Shown here piece by piece: positions 9,105 to 18,738 of a stretch of DNA of 64,000 nt; positions within the stretch are counted from its first letter, which is position 1; each line of letters opens with the position of its first letter. A program made the translations under genes and the position numbers. This stretch comes from an uncultured Aquimarina sp. GTDB taxonomy: Bacteria; Bacteroidota; Bacteroidia; Flavobacteriales; Flavobacteriaceae. The stretch covers positions 372,001-436,000 of the forward strand of contig NZ_CANLYD010000001.1 of assembly GCF_947495315.1 (NCBI RefSeq), given 5' to 3'. The notes under the pieces are model-generated. The model was not told where the DNA came from. It searched no databases and saw nothing but the letters and a program-made list of their open reading frames with translations.

Positions 9105-10550
9105 TTAATTCTTTAGGGTAAAGCACTCCAGGCAATCATATTGTTTAGTAATTTCCATAGGATCATAGACTTGATCACCCTTAACTACCTGGTAAATATC
9201 ACGTGTATTTTTAATGTTTAATAGAGGATCACTATTTAGAATTACCAAATCAGAAGCTTTTCCGATTTCTATGGTACCTGTGATTTTATCTTTTTTAAGA
9301 TATTTCGACCCATTATATGCTGAGCTTTGTAAAGCTTCTAATGGAGATAACCCTGCGTTAACCATTGCTTCTAATTCTCTATGTAATGAAATTCCTGAAT
9401 AGGTGTATGAATTATATGCGCCACTATCAGATCCAGCAAGAAGCTTAACATCAGCATCTTGTAAAGATTTAGTTAGCCTTATAAAGAAAGCATTGAGATC
9501 TTTTCTTGATTTTCTAGCTTCATCAGAAGCAGTTAGTGCTCGTTTGATACGTCCATCATAGGTTTTAATAATTCCTTTTCCAATAATTTTTAGATAAGGG
9601 TCGTTGCTATGATCTACTTCATCAAGATAACTTAATATGTTACCAATATGCAAAGTAGGTACAACGTAGGTATTATTATCTTTTAATAATTGAAAGGTTT
9701 TTTGGGCCGTTGAATCACTATAGGTGGAAATCAAGCCATCCATTGCATTCCAAAAAGTAAGTTCTTTATTTATAATCGCTTGTGTAATCTCTTTTTCATT
9801 ATCAGAGCAACCTTTTAGTATATAATAGAGATGTTCTATGGCTCCAATCCCTGAGTCTACTGCTTCATTTAGTTCTACTGTAAAAGGCATGTGACCAGAA
9901 GAGATCATTCCTCTATCAGAAGCCTGCTTTAAAATCTCCAAATAGTTTTCTCTAGAAATTCTACTGTCATATATTTTTACAAAATCAGAAGGTATTCTTT
10001 CTAACGAGTCCAGAGCTTTTATAATATCTTCAGAAGATTCTATGACTAAAGAACCAGCCCAAGTTGCATTTGCTCCGTCTAGTTTAGGACCCGAAGTATA
10101 CATGGTTGGGCCAATTAACTCATTATTTTTAGTTTCTTTTTTCCACTTTAAAACTTCAGCCGTAAGATCTCCTCCTGCATCTCTTACCGTTGTGATTCCG
10201 TTAGCAATAAATAGAGGAAGCAAGTTTTTATTTTCCTCAATTAAAGAATCTCCACCTCTAAGATGAATATGATTATCCCAAAATCCGGGAAGTAAAAATT
10301 TGCCTGTACCATCAATTCTATTCTCAGTAATGTAATTCTCAATACTATCTATTGTTTCAAGTTTTACGATCGTTCCATCATTAATGTATACTGTTTTTGT
10401 TGCCACGTTTCCATCTTCAATTCGAATCAGTTTGATATTAGAAATAACAATATCATATCGTTCCTTTTCCTTTTTGGAACAACTCAAAATACTTAAGAAT
10501 AAAAAAGTGAATACTATTATTTTATCACTTTTTGTAATTGATTGTATCAT
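9105..10550 (-). CDS. Amidohydrolase family lipoprotein
   Basis: Second exported amidohydrolase, 481 residues, paralogous in fold to the neighbour at 7714-9093 but clearly divergent. A signal peptide with lipobox (LSILSCSK) starts the protein. The metal site is complete: HIH (His94, His96), Lys in DFVKIYDS, His in SGHMPF, His in IEHLYY and Asp in LAGSDSGA. The C-terminal end is Cys-containing (QYDCLECF), which the neighbour lacks. The start at 10550 lies 26 bases inside the preceding DUF3291 gene, and no other Met precedes the signal peptide, so overlap and translational coupling are likely. Substrate unknown. Confidence 0.85.
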   Translation of the reverse strand: MIQSITKSDKIIVFTFLFLSILSCSKKEKERYDIVISNIKLIRIEDGNVATKTVYINDGTIVKLETIDSIENYITENRIDGTGKFLLPGFWDNHIHLRGGDSLIEENKNLLPLFIANGITTVRDAGGDLTAEVLKWKKETKNNELIGPTMYTSGPKLDGANATWAGSLVIESSEDIIKALDSLERIPSDFVKIYDSRISRENYLEILKQASDRGMISSGHMPFTVELNEAVDSGIGAIEHLYYILKGCSDNEKEITQAIINKELTFWNAMDGLISTYSDSTAQKTFQLLKDNNTYVVPTLHIGNILSYLDEVDHSNDPYLKIIGKGIIKTYDGRIKRALTASDEARKSRKDLNAFFIRLTKSLQDADVKLLAGSDSGAYNSYTYSGISLHRELEAMVNAGLSPLEALQSSAYNGSKYLKKDKITGTIEIGKASDLVILNSDPLLNIKNTRDIYQVVKGDQVYDPMEITKQYDCLECFTLKN

Positions 10551-10983
10551 CTATTGTGAATTTACTTTTAAAAGAAAAAGCATATGGAGTTTCACCATGT
10601 TCCTGTAAATAATACAAACGTTCCTTAGCTTCTTCTGGAGTAGGCTTATGACCATTTTCTATATACCAGAAAGCCATATGCATTCGAGGCATTTTATGAA
10701 ACCATTCTTTTTTACGTTTTAGAATTTCTACGTGATCCGTTTTATACGTAAAATTGAATAATGCATGCATACTTTCCCAAACAGACATATTAATAATCAA
10801 GAAAAGATTATCAAATACCGTAATAGCTGTTGCATTTCCTTCGTCGTCTTTTAGTCTCCATACAAAACCATCGCTTTGCTCTGCCAATTCATTAATACGA
10901 TCCAGATTGTTTACAAAGTCTTCCATAATTGGATCATTAATAGGAGCTAACATTTCGGCAATATTTACTTGTGCTAATTGCAT
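10525..10983 (-). CDS. DUF3291 family protein
   Basis: Cytoplasmic protein of 152 residues matching DUF3291, a ferredoxin-like alpha/beta barrel family related in fold to small monooxygenases. Recognisable segments are MQLAQVNIAEM at the N terminus, DGFVWRL, and the aromatic core WESMHALFNFTYKTDH followed by FHKMPRMHMAFWYI. The family's function is not established. The end of the gene overlaps the start of the amidohydrolase at 9105-10550, so the two are made from one mRNA. It begins 55 bases downstream of the NTF2-like gene at 11039-11509. Confidence 0.82.
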   Translation of the reverse strand: MQLAQVNIAEMLAPINDPIMEDFVNNLDRINELAEQSDGFVWRLKDDEGNATAITVFDNLFLIINMSVWESMHALFNFTYKTDHVEILKRKKEWFHKMPRMHMAFWYIENGHKPTPEEAKERLYYLQEHGETPYAFSFKSKFTIDDTINYKK

Positions 10984-11038
10984 ATTATTTATGATTAAAG
11001 TATACCTGATTTTATCAATGAATCAATGATTATTTATT

Positions 11039-11509
11039 TTACCAATACTCAAAAATTTTAGAGATTTTACCATTTTTAAATTCGAATAGGGTCATTTCAG
11101 ATTTTCCTTCTTGTACGACTCCATCTTTTTTCTCTACAAACCTTTTCTCCACAACCATTCCATTAAGACCAATAATTTTGTTGATAATTTTAATGTCAAT
11201 GATACTACCGTTATACCCACCGTTTTTCTGGTTTCTTACATATCCATTATATAATTTTTCTCTGGAGTAAGTACCTCCATACTTCGGGTGAACATATATA
11301 AAATCTTTTGTAAAAAGCTCAAAAATATTGTCAATATCTATCACTTTAGAATTAGCCTGAAAAACCTTTAGATTTAAAGAATAATAATTTGACACAATAG
11401 TTTCTAGTGAGTCCTTATGGATCTTATTCGCTTCTTGAGCAATCATCATATTACTTGTAATAAGAAATATGCTAATAGCAGTAACTAGTATTTTAATGTG
11501 TTTGATCAT
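11039..11509 (-). CDS. Secreted NTF2/SnoaL-like protein
   Basis: A 156-residue exported protein. A signal peptide ends near MMIAQEA (about residue 25), and the rest is a single NTF2-like/SnoaL cone fold: a helical start, FTKDFIYVHPKYGGTYSREKLY in the middle, and terminal strands ending KNGKISKIFEYW. Proteins of this fold bind or transform small molecules, or act as non-catalytic partners. It sits between two amidohydrolase genes on the same strand (51 bases after the large one at 11561), so it may assist with the same unknown substrate. No catalytic residues can be assigned with confidence. Confidence 0.7.
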   Translation of the reverse strand: MIKHIKILVTAISIFLITSNMMIAQEANKIHKDSLETIVSNYYSLNLKVFQANSKVIDIDNIFELFTKDFIYVHPKYGGTYSREKLYNGYVRNQKNGGYNGSIIDIKIINKIIGLNGMVVEKRFVEKKDGVVQEGKSEMTLFEFKNGKISKIFEYW

Positions 11510-11560
11510 AAATCCCTACTTTCAAAATATACATAACTGTTTTTTCGTTTTTATTAGCTT

Positions 11561-14500
11561 CTAATTGTGACCTAAATGACATCCACAGCCTGGTTTCATA
11601 AAACTTTGGGATACTTCGTGCCAAGGAAAAGCAGTATTAGATTTAGAATTTTCCCACCAGAATTTAGTTCTTTCTTTAGAAGTATTACCAATTTCATTCA
11701 TAGTATCAGTATCATATAATCTACCATTCACCATAGTATATTTTACGGTTTCAGTATTTCGAATATCTTCCAGTGGATTTTTATCAAGTACAATCAAATC
11801 GGCTAATTTTCCTTCTTTTAGAGAACCAATATCATTTCCTGCACCAATATAATGAGCGCCATTAATGGTAGCAGCTTGCAATGCTTGCATATTAGTCATA
11901 CCACCTTGTTGAAGCATCCATAGCTCCCAATGTGCTCCAAGACCTTGTAATTGTCCATGTGCACCGAGATTAACTTTAACTCCTTCATTGGTTAACTTTG
12001 TTGCAGTTTTAGAAACTAAGATATGTCCATTTTCATATTCCTCATCAGGTACCATTGTTCTATGACGTGATCTGGCATCTACAATCGCTCTGGGCGTATA
12101 TTTTAGAAGTTTTTTATTTTCCCACACATTATCTTTTTGGTAGAAGAAATATTCTCCATTCATCCCACCATAATTTACAATTAACGTAGGTGTATACCCG
12201 GTTTTACTTGTCTTCCATAATTCGTGTACATCTTTATAAACTGGTGCTACTGGTATATTATGTTCTATACCTGTGTGACCATCCATAATCATAGTCATGT
12301 TATGATAAAAGGTAGAACCGCCTTCGGGAACAACATTAATTCCTAACTCGCGAGCAGCTTGCATTACCTGCTGCCTTTGATCTCTGCGAGGTTGATTATA
12401 GCTTTTTACAGATTTTGCTCCAAAGGCTTTTGTTCGTCTGATAGAAGATCTGGCATCTTCCAGGTTGTTTACGACTGCTTTAAAATCACCATCAGCACCA
12501 TATAATATAAAACCGGTAGAGTAGAGGCGCGGTCCGATCATTTCTCCACTTTTTATTAGTTCTGAAATACTAAATACGGTTTCTGTATTGGCTGAAGGAT
12601 CATGAGCAGTTGTAACACCAAAAGCAAGATTAGCATATAATTGCCAATGCTTCTGAGTGGTTAGACCATATCTAAATGCTCCTACATGAGCGTGAGCATC
12701 TACAATACCCGGCATTATTGTTTTGCCTTTTACATCAAATACTTTGACATCTTGTGGAACGGAGATATCACCAGCTTTTCCTATTTTTTCAATTGTATTT
12801 CCGTTAATGATAATTGTTCCTTCTTCTATAACTTGATCACCTTCCATAGTAATGATACGAGCATTGATAAAAGCGATTTTTCCAGATGGTGTATCTGTTT
12901 TTGTTACTAAATCAATACTAATACCTTTTGATGTAACTTTTCCTACTTTTTCAGGGGAATTAGGTAAGAAAGTGAATCGATCCTTAATCTCATTAGAAAA
13001 ATACTCATCCCCTAAGGTCCAGAATACTTTTTTACTGTCTTTGGACCAATGTAAGTTAATCCCTGCATCTTTAGATACCTGAGAAACTGGTACTGATTTG
13101 GATTTATTATCCAGATCAATTGGCTTGCCATTAATAACTAGTGGAGCTACATAGGCTTTATGTAGATGCGTAAAAGCAATCCACTTGTTATCTGGACTTG
13201 GTACTAGTCTGTTAGCGTATTTTGATTTTACGTGTGTCTTTTTATCTTTTCCGTTTAGGTCAACTGACTTTAATTCTTTAGTTAAATTCCCAAAATAAGT
13301 TCCTCCTGTTTGATAAAAAATACGTTTTCCATCTTTGGTGAAAGTTGGGTACGCTCCTTCTTTCAAAATTAGTTTTTGATTCGCTCCGGAAGAAGACATT
13401 GTATAGATTCCGGTTTTTTTGTCAAAACTTCTTCCTTGATCATTATTTCCTCCTTCTTTTCTGTAGGTAATTAAATTGCCAGAGAGATTGTAAGTTGGTG
13501 TTCTATAGATTCCTTTCTCTACTGTTAATTTGGTAGGAGTTCCTCCAGCAGCAGGTATTTTGCAAACAGATCCCAGCGTTTCGTCATTCCAGGTCACATA
13601 TATTATATGTTGACCGTCTGGAGAGAAGCTTGGTTCAAACTCAAAATCTGATTTCTGTGTAGTAAGACGTTGAGGTTTACCTTTTGGTAATTTTTTACTC
13701 CAAAGATGTCCAAGAGCACTAAACACTATCGTTTTTTCATCAGGAGAAGTCACTGCATGACGAATTACTTTAGCAGTAAATTCTTCTGGAGCGACAGGTG
13801 AATTAAAATGAACGGTCTCCGCAATTTTTAAAGTAGCATCTACCGTAAATGGAATATTAGTAATCTGAGAATTTTCTGTGTTAATTTTTTGAATTTTTCC
13901 TGTAGACCAGAATATGATCTCTTTATTATCAGGCATCCAGCTGAAATTAGGATATACACCGAAAATTGCCCAGGCTTCTTGTTGATCTTTATTTAGTTGA
14001 TCATAGATTGGCCATTCTTCACCTGTTTCCAGATCGTGAATGTATAATACAGTTTTGGTTCGCACTCGTTTTACAAAAGCTAGCTTTTTACCATCTCTAG
14101 ATATTTGGGGTCTGGCAGCCCCTCCAGGTCCTCCTGTAACAGTAGTAGTTTCTCCAGTTTCAAAATCGTATTTCTTGATAACATAGATTTGTTTGTTTGG
14201 GTCTTTGTTATATTGAAAAAATCCTCCGGAATACATATCTTCACTATAATACATATATTTTCCATCTGGAGAAATGTTAGGTTCGTTTACGTCTTGTTGA
14301 TCATTTTTTCTTTTGGTCAGTTGGATTCCGGATCCTCCGGTAATATGGTATTGCCACATTTCTCCAGCTCCTAATGAACGCTGAGAGGTAAAGTGTTTTC
14401 TGGCGATTAAATAATTACTATCTGGCATCCAGGCTGCATTGTTCAATAACCTGAATTTTTCTTTGGTAATTTGTTTAGCATCACTACCATCGGGATTCAT

Positions 14501-14860
14501 TACCCAAATATTATCACCGCCACCGGCATCGCTAGTAAAAGAGATTTTGGTTCCATCTGGACTAAAACGTGGTTGTACCTCAAAAGGAATTCCTGTGCGT
14601 AAAACTTTCGCTTTTCCGCCAGAGATAGGAATGCTGTAAATATCGCCCATAAGATCAAAAACAATTGTTTTTCCATCCGGACTTACATCCAGGTTCATCC
14701 AGGTGCCCTCATCAGTAGTAAAGGTGTGATCTTTGTAATTAAATTGTCCATTAGGATTAGCAACATCCCATGTTGATTCTTTTTTTTCGTCTTTCTGTGC
14801 TTGAGTTGTACATACTAGAAATACTCCTAAGAGTAGGGTAGTGATAATGTGTTTGTGCAT
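11561..14860 (-). CDS. TolB-like beta-propeller/amidohydrolase fusion, exported
   Basis: Large exported enzyme of 1099 residues. After a signal peptide (cleavage near CTTQAQ, about 22) there are many TolB/PD40 propeller repeats (about 45-640), recognised by repeated SPDGKxIxF-type motifs. An amidohydrolase domain (about 670-1060) follows. Its HAH motif is at His723 and His725 (DAHAHVG), with a candidate Lys in AKSVKSY and His in GIEHNIP. The position usually holding GSD reads LGAHGQ, which I recall as normal for this propeller-fused subfamily. The C terminus contains CGCHLG, a possible extra metal or disulfide site. The propeller probably presents or gates a peptide-like substrate, which is not known. 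It is the first of the amidohydrolase-rich genes on the minus strand. Confidence 0.88.
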   Translation of the reverse strand: MHKHIITTLLLGVFLVCTTQAQKDEKKESTWDVANPNGQFNYKDHTFTTDEGTWMNLDVSPDGKTIVFDLMGDIYSIPISGGKAKVLRTGIPFEVQPRFSPDGTKISFTSDAGGGDNIWVMNPDGSDAKQITKEKFRLLNNAAWMPDSNYLIARKHFTSQRSLGAGEMWQYHITGGSGIQLTKRKNDQQDVNEPNISPDGKYMYYSEDMYSGGFFQYNKDPNKQIYVIKKYDFETGETTTVTGGPGGAARPQISRDGKKLAFVKRVRTKTVLYIHDLETGEEWPIYDQLNKDQQEAWAIFGVYPNFSWMPDNKEIIFWSTGKIQKINTENSQITNIPFTVDATLKIAETVHFNSPVAPEEFTAKVIRHAVTSPDEKTIVFSALGHLWSKKLPKGKPQRLTTQKSDFEFEPSFSPDGQHIIYVTWNDETLGSVCKIPAAGGTPTKLTVEKGIYRTPTYNLSGNLITYRKEGGNNDQGRSFDKKTGIYTMSSSGANQKLILKEGAYPTFTKDGKRIFYQTGGTYFGNLTKELKSVDLNGKDKKTHVKSKYANRLVPSPDNKWIAFTHLHKAYVAPLVINGKPIDLDNKSKSVPVSQVSKDAGINLHWSKDSKKVFWTLGDEYFSNEIKDRFTFLPNSPEKVGKVTSKGISIDLVTKTDTPSGKIAFINARIITMEGDQVIEEGTIIINGNTIEKIGKAGDISVPQDVKVFDVKGKTIMPGIVDAHAHVGAFRYGLTTQKHWQLYANLAFGVTTAHDPSANTETVFSISELIKSGEMIGPRLYSTGFILYGADGDFKAVVNNLEDARSSIRRTKAFGAKSVKSYNQPRRDQRQQVMQAARELGINVVPEGGSTFYHNMTMIMDGHTGIEHNIPVAPVYKDVHELWKTSKTGYTPTLIVNYGGMNGEYFFYQKDNVWENKKLLKYTPRAIVDARSRHRTMVPDEEYENGHILVSKTATKLTNEGVKVNLGAHGQLQGLGAHWELWMLQQGGMTNMQALQAATINGAHYIGAGNDIGSLKEGKLADLIVLDKNPLEDIRNTETVKYTMVNGRLYDTDTMNEIGNTSKERTKFWWENSKSNTAFPWHEVSQSFMKPGCGCHLGHN

Positions 14861-15074
14861 GGTATTCGATTTATCTAAACCGAAAATAGTGAATTCGAAG
14901 ATAAAATGTCTTAAAGTGTTGTTAAGGGAAACATTACATTTTATCGTTTTTTGACCGTGCTACTTTTCATATCAAACTACAGCTTCAAAAGTTTTTTAGT
15001 GTAATCCAAGGTTTTAGTTTCAGTAACTCCTTCTTGATGCAACTCTAGATGTTTTTTATAAAATAGAAAATAAC

Positions 15075-17486
15075 TTAGATTCTATTCTTTTCGTCTTCTA
15101 GTCCTGTTTTACGTTTTCTGGTAGCTTTTATTTCTTTTCTTCCGAAATTATAGGTTAAATTAAATTGAACTTGTCTACTATCCCAGCCACCATTTCCTTC
15201 TATTCTAAGATCTCCAAACTGTGTGTCACCTTTCCAAGGAGATGTGTATAATATATCATTAAACCCTAATCTCGCTGTTAATTTATTATCAAAAAAACGT
15301 TTTTGAAATGCGATATTAAGAGATCCTAAGCTTTCCGTTTGATAAGTTCCTCCCCAAATTGAAGGAGAATTAAACCATCCGGAGATTTCCATTTTAATAT
15401 CTGCTGGTAAGGAAAAAGTATTTTGACCATAAAGGCTTAACGTATTTTGAGAAACAGAAACGAAATCATCATTGGTTGCTTCAAAAATACTTCTAAAAGC
15501 ATTGAGGCTATAGTACACGCTCCACCATTTATTGATTTTGGTTGGATAGGAAATACTCAAATTAATGATTTTTTGATTAGCAACATTTCTAGTGATGATA
15601 AAATTTTGATCTTGACCTTGTGCTTCTGTTACTTGTGCAAAATAGTCACCTATAAAACTATAACTCAAAGCAGTGGTAAATCGATAATTATAGGTGTGAG
15701 AAAGTTTGATATTATCGGTATACTGTGGCTGCAAAAAAGGATTACCTTTTCTAAAAGATAATTCATCAATTTTGATTTCAAAAGGATTTAGATTTTGATA
15801 ATTAGGACGCTGTATTCTTCTACTATAGTTAAGAGCAATAGCATTTTTATGATTTGCCTGATATGTTATTCCGCCACTGGGAAAGAAATCTGTGTAATCT
15901 CTTTTTACACGGTCATCTGTATTTTGTTGTTCACTAAATAATTGACCGTCTGATTTGGTTTGTTCAACCCGTAATCCAAATTGTAAAGATATTTTTTTAA
16001 ACTTACGATTATAGTTAAAATAGGCAGCATTGATTTGTTCATCATAAGTAAAATCGTTGGATCTTTCTAGATTAAGAATATCATTTCCGTTAATACGATC
16101 AAAGAAATCAAATTCATTATCGGTACTAATGTTAGAATATTTTAACCCAACAGCTAATGTGCCTTTCCAAAACGGTTGTTCATAATCCATTTTTGCCGTA
16201 AAAATCAAAATATTAATGGGAGTGATCATAAAGTTTATAGTTTCACTTATAACCTCTGTTTCGTCACTATTAAAATAGCTATTAGGTTGTAAATTTGTTC
16301 TATCACTTGAATATTTGCCATAATCTACATCGATATTCAAAGCGTGCCCTAATGTGTCTTTATACTTGTAATTTATATTGCTATAAAGGTTGTTCGTTTT
16401 ATTCTCTGAATCACTACCCGCGACTAAAACTTGATCTGGAGTAGTATTACCTTGTTGGATAATTGGTGTTCTGGAATCACTATCAGAACCACCATTATTA
16501 AAATTACCACTTAGAATGATTCCAAAAATTGATTTTGAATTTGCATAATAGTCAAAACCAAGTTTCAGATTATTACTATTGTTGTCGCTAATGGTTTCTG
16601 TTTTCGCATCAAAAATAGTATTGTTTTGCGTTCTGTATAGATTAATGAAACTAAAACTTTTCCCGAATCGATTGCTATAAGTGCCATAAAAGTTAGTTTT
16701 TTTACTTCTGTTATTAAAAGAAACAGAACTAGTATATCGAGCAAAATCTCCATAAGTGATTCCTCCGGCAATCGATCCATTCGTTCCTAATGTTTTATCT
16801 CTTTTTAATTTGATATTAATAATTCCTGCATTTCCTTCGGCATCATATCTTGATGAAGGTTGTGTTATGATTTCTATGGTTTCAATATCACTAGATTGAA
16901 TTGTTTTAAGATAATTTACTAAATCTGGACCTCTTAGAACTGATGGTTTATCGTCTATGTAAATCAACACACCTGTTTTTCCTTCTACAATTAGATTATC
17001 GTTATTATCGACAATAACACCAGGTGCTCTTCGTAATAATTCATAACCAGATATTCCAGTTGCGCCCAAAGTATTTTGAACATTAAAGACAGTTTTATCT
17101 GCCATAACCTGAACAATAGGTTTTTCTGCAGTAACAACTACTTCGTCTAAGCTTTCGGTTTTTGTTTGCAATAATATATTTCCAAAATCATAATCTATCT
17201 CCTTAATTGAGAGAGTTTTAGAAATGTAATCTTTATATCCTAAACTTGATATGATAACTTTATAATCTCCTTTGTCAATATTTTGAATTTTAAAAGTCCC
17301 CGTGGCATCAGAAATAACTCCTTTGATAAACTCATTCGTAGGAACTTTTAGAAGTGAAATTGTAGCTGCTGATATAGAAACAGCTTGTTCATTAATAACT
17401 TTACCTGTAATTGTAGATTGAGCATTTATGTTACTTAAAATAAAGTTACTCATTAGAATTAATACTATAATTGTTTTCTTATACAT
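15075..17486 (-). CDS. TonB-dependent outer-membrane receptor (outer membrane beta-barrel family)
   Basis: Outer-membrane receptor of 803 residues. I choose the ATG at 17484-17486 because it begins the signal peptide (MYKKTIIVLILMSN... to INAQS); the longer frame to 17609 would run through the operator between this gene and the LytS gene. Domains in order: carboxypeptidase-regulatory-like Ig domain (about 25-105), TonB plug (about 120-225, including ELLRRAPGVIVDN and VLIYIDDKPS), and a large C-terminal beta-barrel of the OMP_b-brl_3 type ending in alternating aromatic strands. The usual final Phe is followed by a short charged tail (KATRKRKTGLEDEKNRI). The cargo is unknown. It is divergent from a LytS/LytTR pair and very probably controlled by it. 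Confidence 0.9.
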   Translation of the reverse strand: MYKKTIIVLILMSNFILSNINAQSTITGKVINEQAVSISAATISLLKVPTNEFIKGVISDATGTFKIQNIDKGDYKVIISSLGYKDYISKTLSIKEIDYDFGNILLQTKTESLDEVVVTAEKPIVQVMADKTVFNVQNTLGATGISGYELLRRAPGVIVDNNDNLIVEGKTGVLIYIDDKPSVLRGPDLVNYLKTIQSSDIETIEIITQPSSRYDAEGNAGIINIKLKRDKTLGTNGSIAGGITYGDFARYTSSVSFNNRSKKTNFYGTYSNRFGKSFSFINLYRTQNNTIFDAKTETISDNNSNNLKLGFDYYANSKSIFGIILSGNFNNGGSDSDSRTPIIQQGNTTPDQVLVAGSDSENKTNNLYSNINYKYKDTLGHALNIDVDYGKYSSDRTNLQPNSYFNSDETEVISETINFMITPINILIFTAKMDYEQPFWKGTLAVGLKYSNISTDNEFDFFDRINGNDILNLERSNDFTYDEQINAAYFNYNRKFKKISLQFGLRVEQTKSDGQLFSEQQNTDDRVKRDYTDFFPSGGITYQANHKNAIALNYSRRIQRPNYQNLNPFEIKIDELSFRKGNPFLQPQYTDNIKLSHTYNYRFTTALSYSFIGDYFAQVTEAQGQDQNFIITRNVANQKIINLSISYPTKINKWWSVYYSLNAFRSIFEATNDDFVSVSQNTLSLYGQNTFSLPADIKMEISGWFNSPSIWGGTYQTESLGSLNIAFQKRFFDNKLTARLGFNDILYTSPWKGDTQFGDLRIEGNGGWDSRQVQFNLTYNFGRKEIKATRKRKTGLEDEKNRI

Positions 17487-17506
17487 GATTAAATAATTTG
17501 ATAGGG

Positions 17507-17514
17507 CAAATATG
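17507..17514 (-). promoter_or_regulatory. Candidate -7 box for the TonB-type receptor gene
   Basis: On the minus strand this reads CATATTTG, one mismatch from the Bacteroidota -7 consensus TAnnTTTG. It lies 20 bases upstream of the start codon at 17486. It is almost the mirror image, about the centre of the 17544-17613 operator, of the -7 box on the other strand. No TTG is seen at the -33 position, as expected for a promoter needing an activator. Confidence 0.4.
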
Positions 17515-17543
17515 AGTATTAGGTTAGCATCAGTCACGTATAA

Positions 17544-17613
17544 ACCGACGAGTGGTCTTTGGTATCGGTGAATGGACAATCCCATTCGTCTGAGTATAGG
17601 ACCATTCATCGAT
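17544..17613. promoter_or_regulatory. Four-site symmetric operator, probable LytTR binding region
   Basis: Four copies of a 14-base element with consensus AYCGAYGAATGGTC. Two face right, at 17544-17557 (ACCGACGAGTGGTC) and 17564-17577 (ATCGGTGAATGGAC). Two face left, at 17580-17593 and 17600-17613 (read on the minus strand as TCAGACGAATGGGA and ATCGATGAATGGTC). Within each pair the repeat period is 20 bases, about two helical turns. The whole array is symmetric about 17578.5. Two direct repeats about 21 bases apart are the usual site for a LytTR dimer (AgrA, AlgR and relatives). A LytTR regulator is encoded 1.1 kb to the right, so one dimer per promoter is the natural reading. Assignment to that protein is inference. 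Confidence 0.75.
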
Positions 17614-17641
17614 TTTTAATATGTAAATCGTATTTATACTT

Positions 17642-17649
17642 TAGTTTTG
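17642..17649 (+). promoter_or_regulatory. Candidate -7 box for the lytS-lytR operon
   Basis: TAGTTTTG, an exact match to the Bacteroidota -7 consensus TAnnTTTG, 18 bases upstream of the ATG at 17668. The inferred start of transcription is about 17656, giving a short leader. No TTG is present at -33. The nearest operator repeat would lie near -43 to -56, a typical activator position. Confidence 0.5.
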
Positions 17650-17667
17650 CAGGTATTGAATATAATT

Positions 17668-18738
17668 ATGAAAAAAATATTATTACATAGAAGTTTTGCT
17701 GGTGTGCGAGTTGTAGAATTTATTGCTTTTATAGGATTTTATTTATTTTTTGCAAGTGCTTATCACATCGCTTTGTGGATTAATCGTGGAGAATATAATG
17801 GAGATGGAGGAACCTTGTTCGACCCAAGAAGTTTTATGGATGATAGTGGATTAGGCTATTTATTAAAATTACTAATTACATTACCTATTTGGTGGCTTCT
17901 GTTTAGAAAACTAAGAGCTTGGCCTATGAAGAATAGGGTACTTTTGCATATTATATTACTACCTTCTTTTGTACTTATATGGAAACAGGGATATTATTTG
18001 TTTAGTGAATTCTTTGGGTTTTTCTATTTAAAAGGAGCGGTGCAGATTTGGGATATATATCTACCAGCATTATTTTATGTATTGCAGTTCGGGATTTTAC
18101 ATTCTTATCAATATCATATTGATAATCAGAAAAAGATAAAAGTAGAGGGGGAGTTAAGATCGGCAGCTTTAAAGAGTGAATTGTCGGCATTAAAAGCACA
18201 ATTAAATCCTCATTTTTTATATAATGTTTTCAATACTATTAGCGCATCAGTTCCACCAGGTAATGAAAAAACAAGACATATGATTGCTGAGTTATCTGAT
18301 TTGTTTAGATATCAATTACAAGCTTCCAAAGTAGAAAAAGTACCTCTGCACGAAGAGCTCAGTTTTGTGAAAAAATACCTGGCATTAGAGAAAGAACGAT
18401 TTCAGGAACGACTTCTGGTCAAAATTAATGTAGCTCAAGAAGTGATGAATGAAATGATTCCTCCTATGTTATTACAACCACTGGTAGAAAACTCTGTTAA
18501 ACATGGTTTGGCCTCTTTAATAAAGGGTGGAACAATTTCTATAACAATCCAAAAACAGGAAAATAGGTTGTTTTTTGAGGTTGCAGATACTGGGGTAGGA
18601 ATTAAAGATAAAGAAGCAATATTTGGTAAGGGAATAGGGTTAACAAATACCAAAATGCGTTTAGAAAAAATGTATCAAACAACATTACATCTTACTGAAA
18701 ATATTCCTCAAGGACTTAAAATCAATTTTACTATCTAA
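17668..18738 (+). CDS. LytS-family sensor histidine kinase
   Basis: Membrane sensor kinase of 356 residues. I use the ATG at 17668 and not the upstream TTG at 17647, because the TTG falls inside the candidate -7 box. Four hydrophobic helices (about 12-35, 65-85, 95-115, 125-145) are followed by a linker and the His_kinase domain. The phospho-accepting His182 lies in LNPHFLYNVFNTI. The ATPase domain shows LLQPLVENSVKHG and DTGVGI. There is no extracytoplasmic domain of note, so the signal is probably sensed in or at the membrane. The stop codon touches the ATG of the response regulator gene without a gap, so the pair is translationally coupled. Confidence 0.92.
   Translation: MKKILLHRSFAGVRVVEFIAFIGFYLFFASAYHIALWINRGEYNGDGGTLFDPRSFMDDSGLGYLLKLLITLPIWWLLFRKLRAWPMKNRVLLHIILLPSFVLIWKQGYYLFSEFFGFFYLKGAVQIWDIYLPALFYVLQFGILHSYQYHIDNQKKIKVEGELRSAALKSELSALKAQLNPHFLYNVFNTISASVPPGNEKTRHMIAELSDLFRYQLQASKVEKVPLHEELSFVKKYLALEKERFQERLLVKINVAQEVMNEMIPPMLLQPLVENSVKHGLASLIKGGTISITIQKQENRLFFEVADTGVGIKDKEAIFGKGIGLTNTKMRLEKMYQTTLHLTENIPQGLKINFTI

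Noticed and set aside
11561..14860. Missing GSD aspartate in the propeller-fused amidohydrolase as an inactivating change
   Set aside because: The LGAHGQ variant appears usual for this subfamily, so I do not treat it as loss of function.
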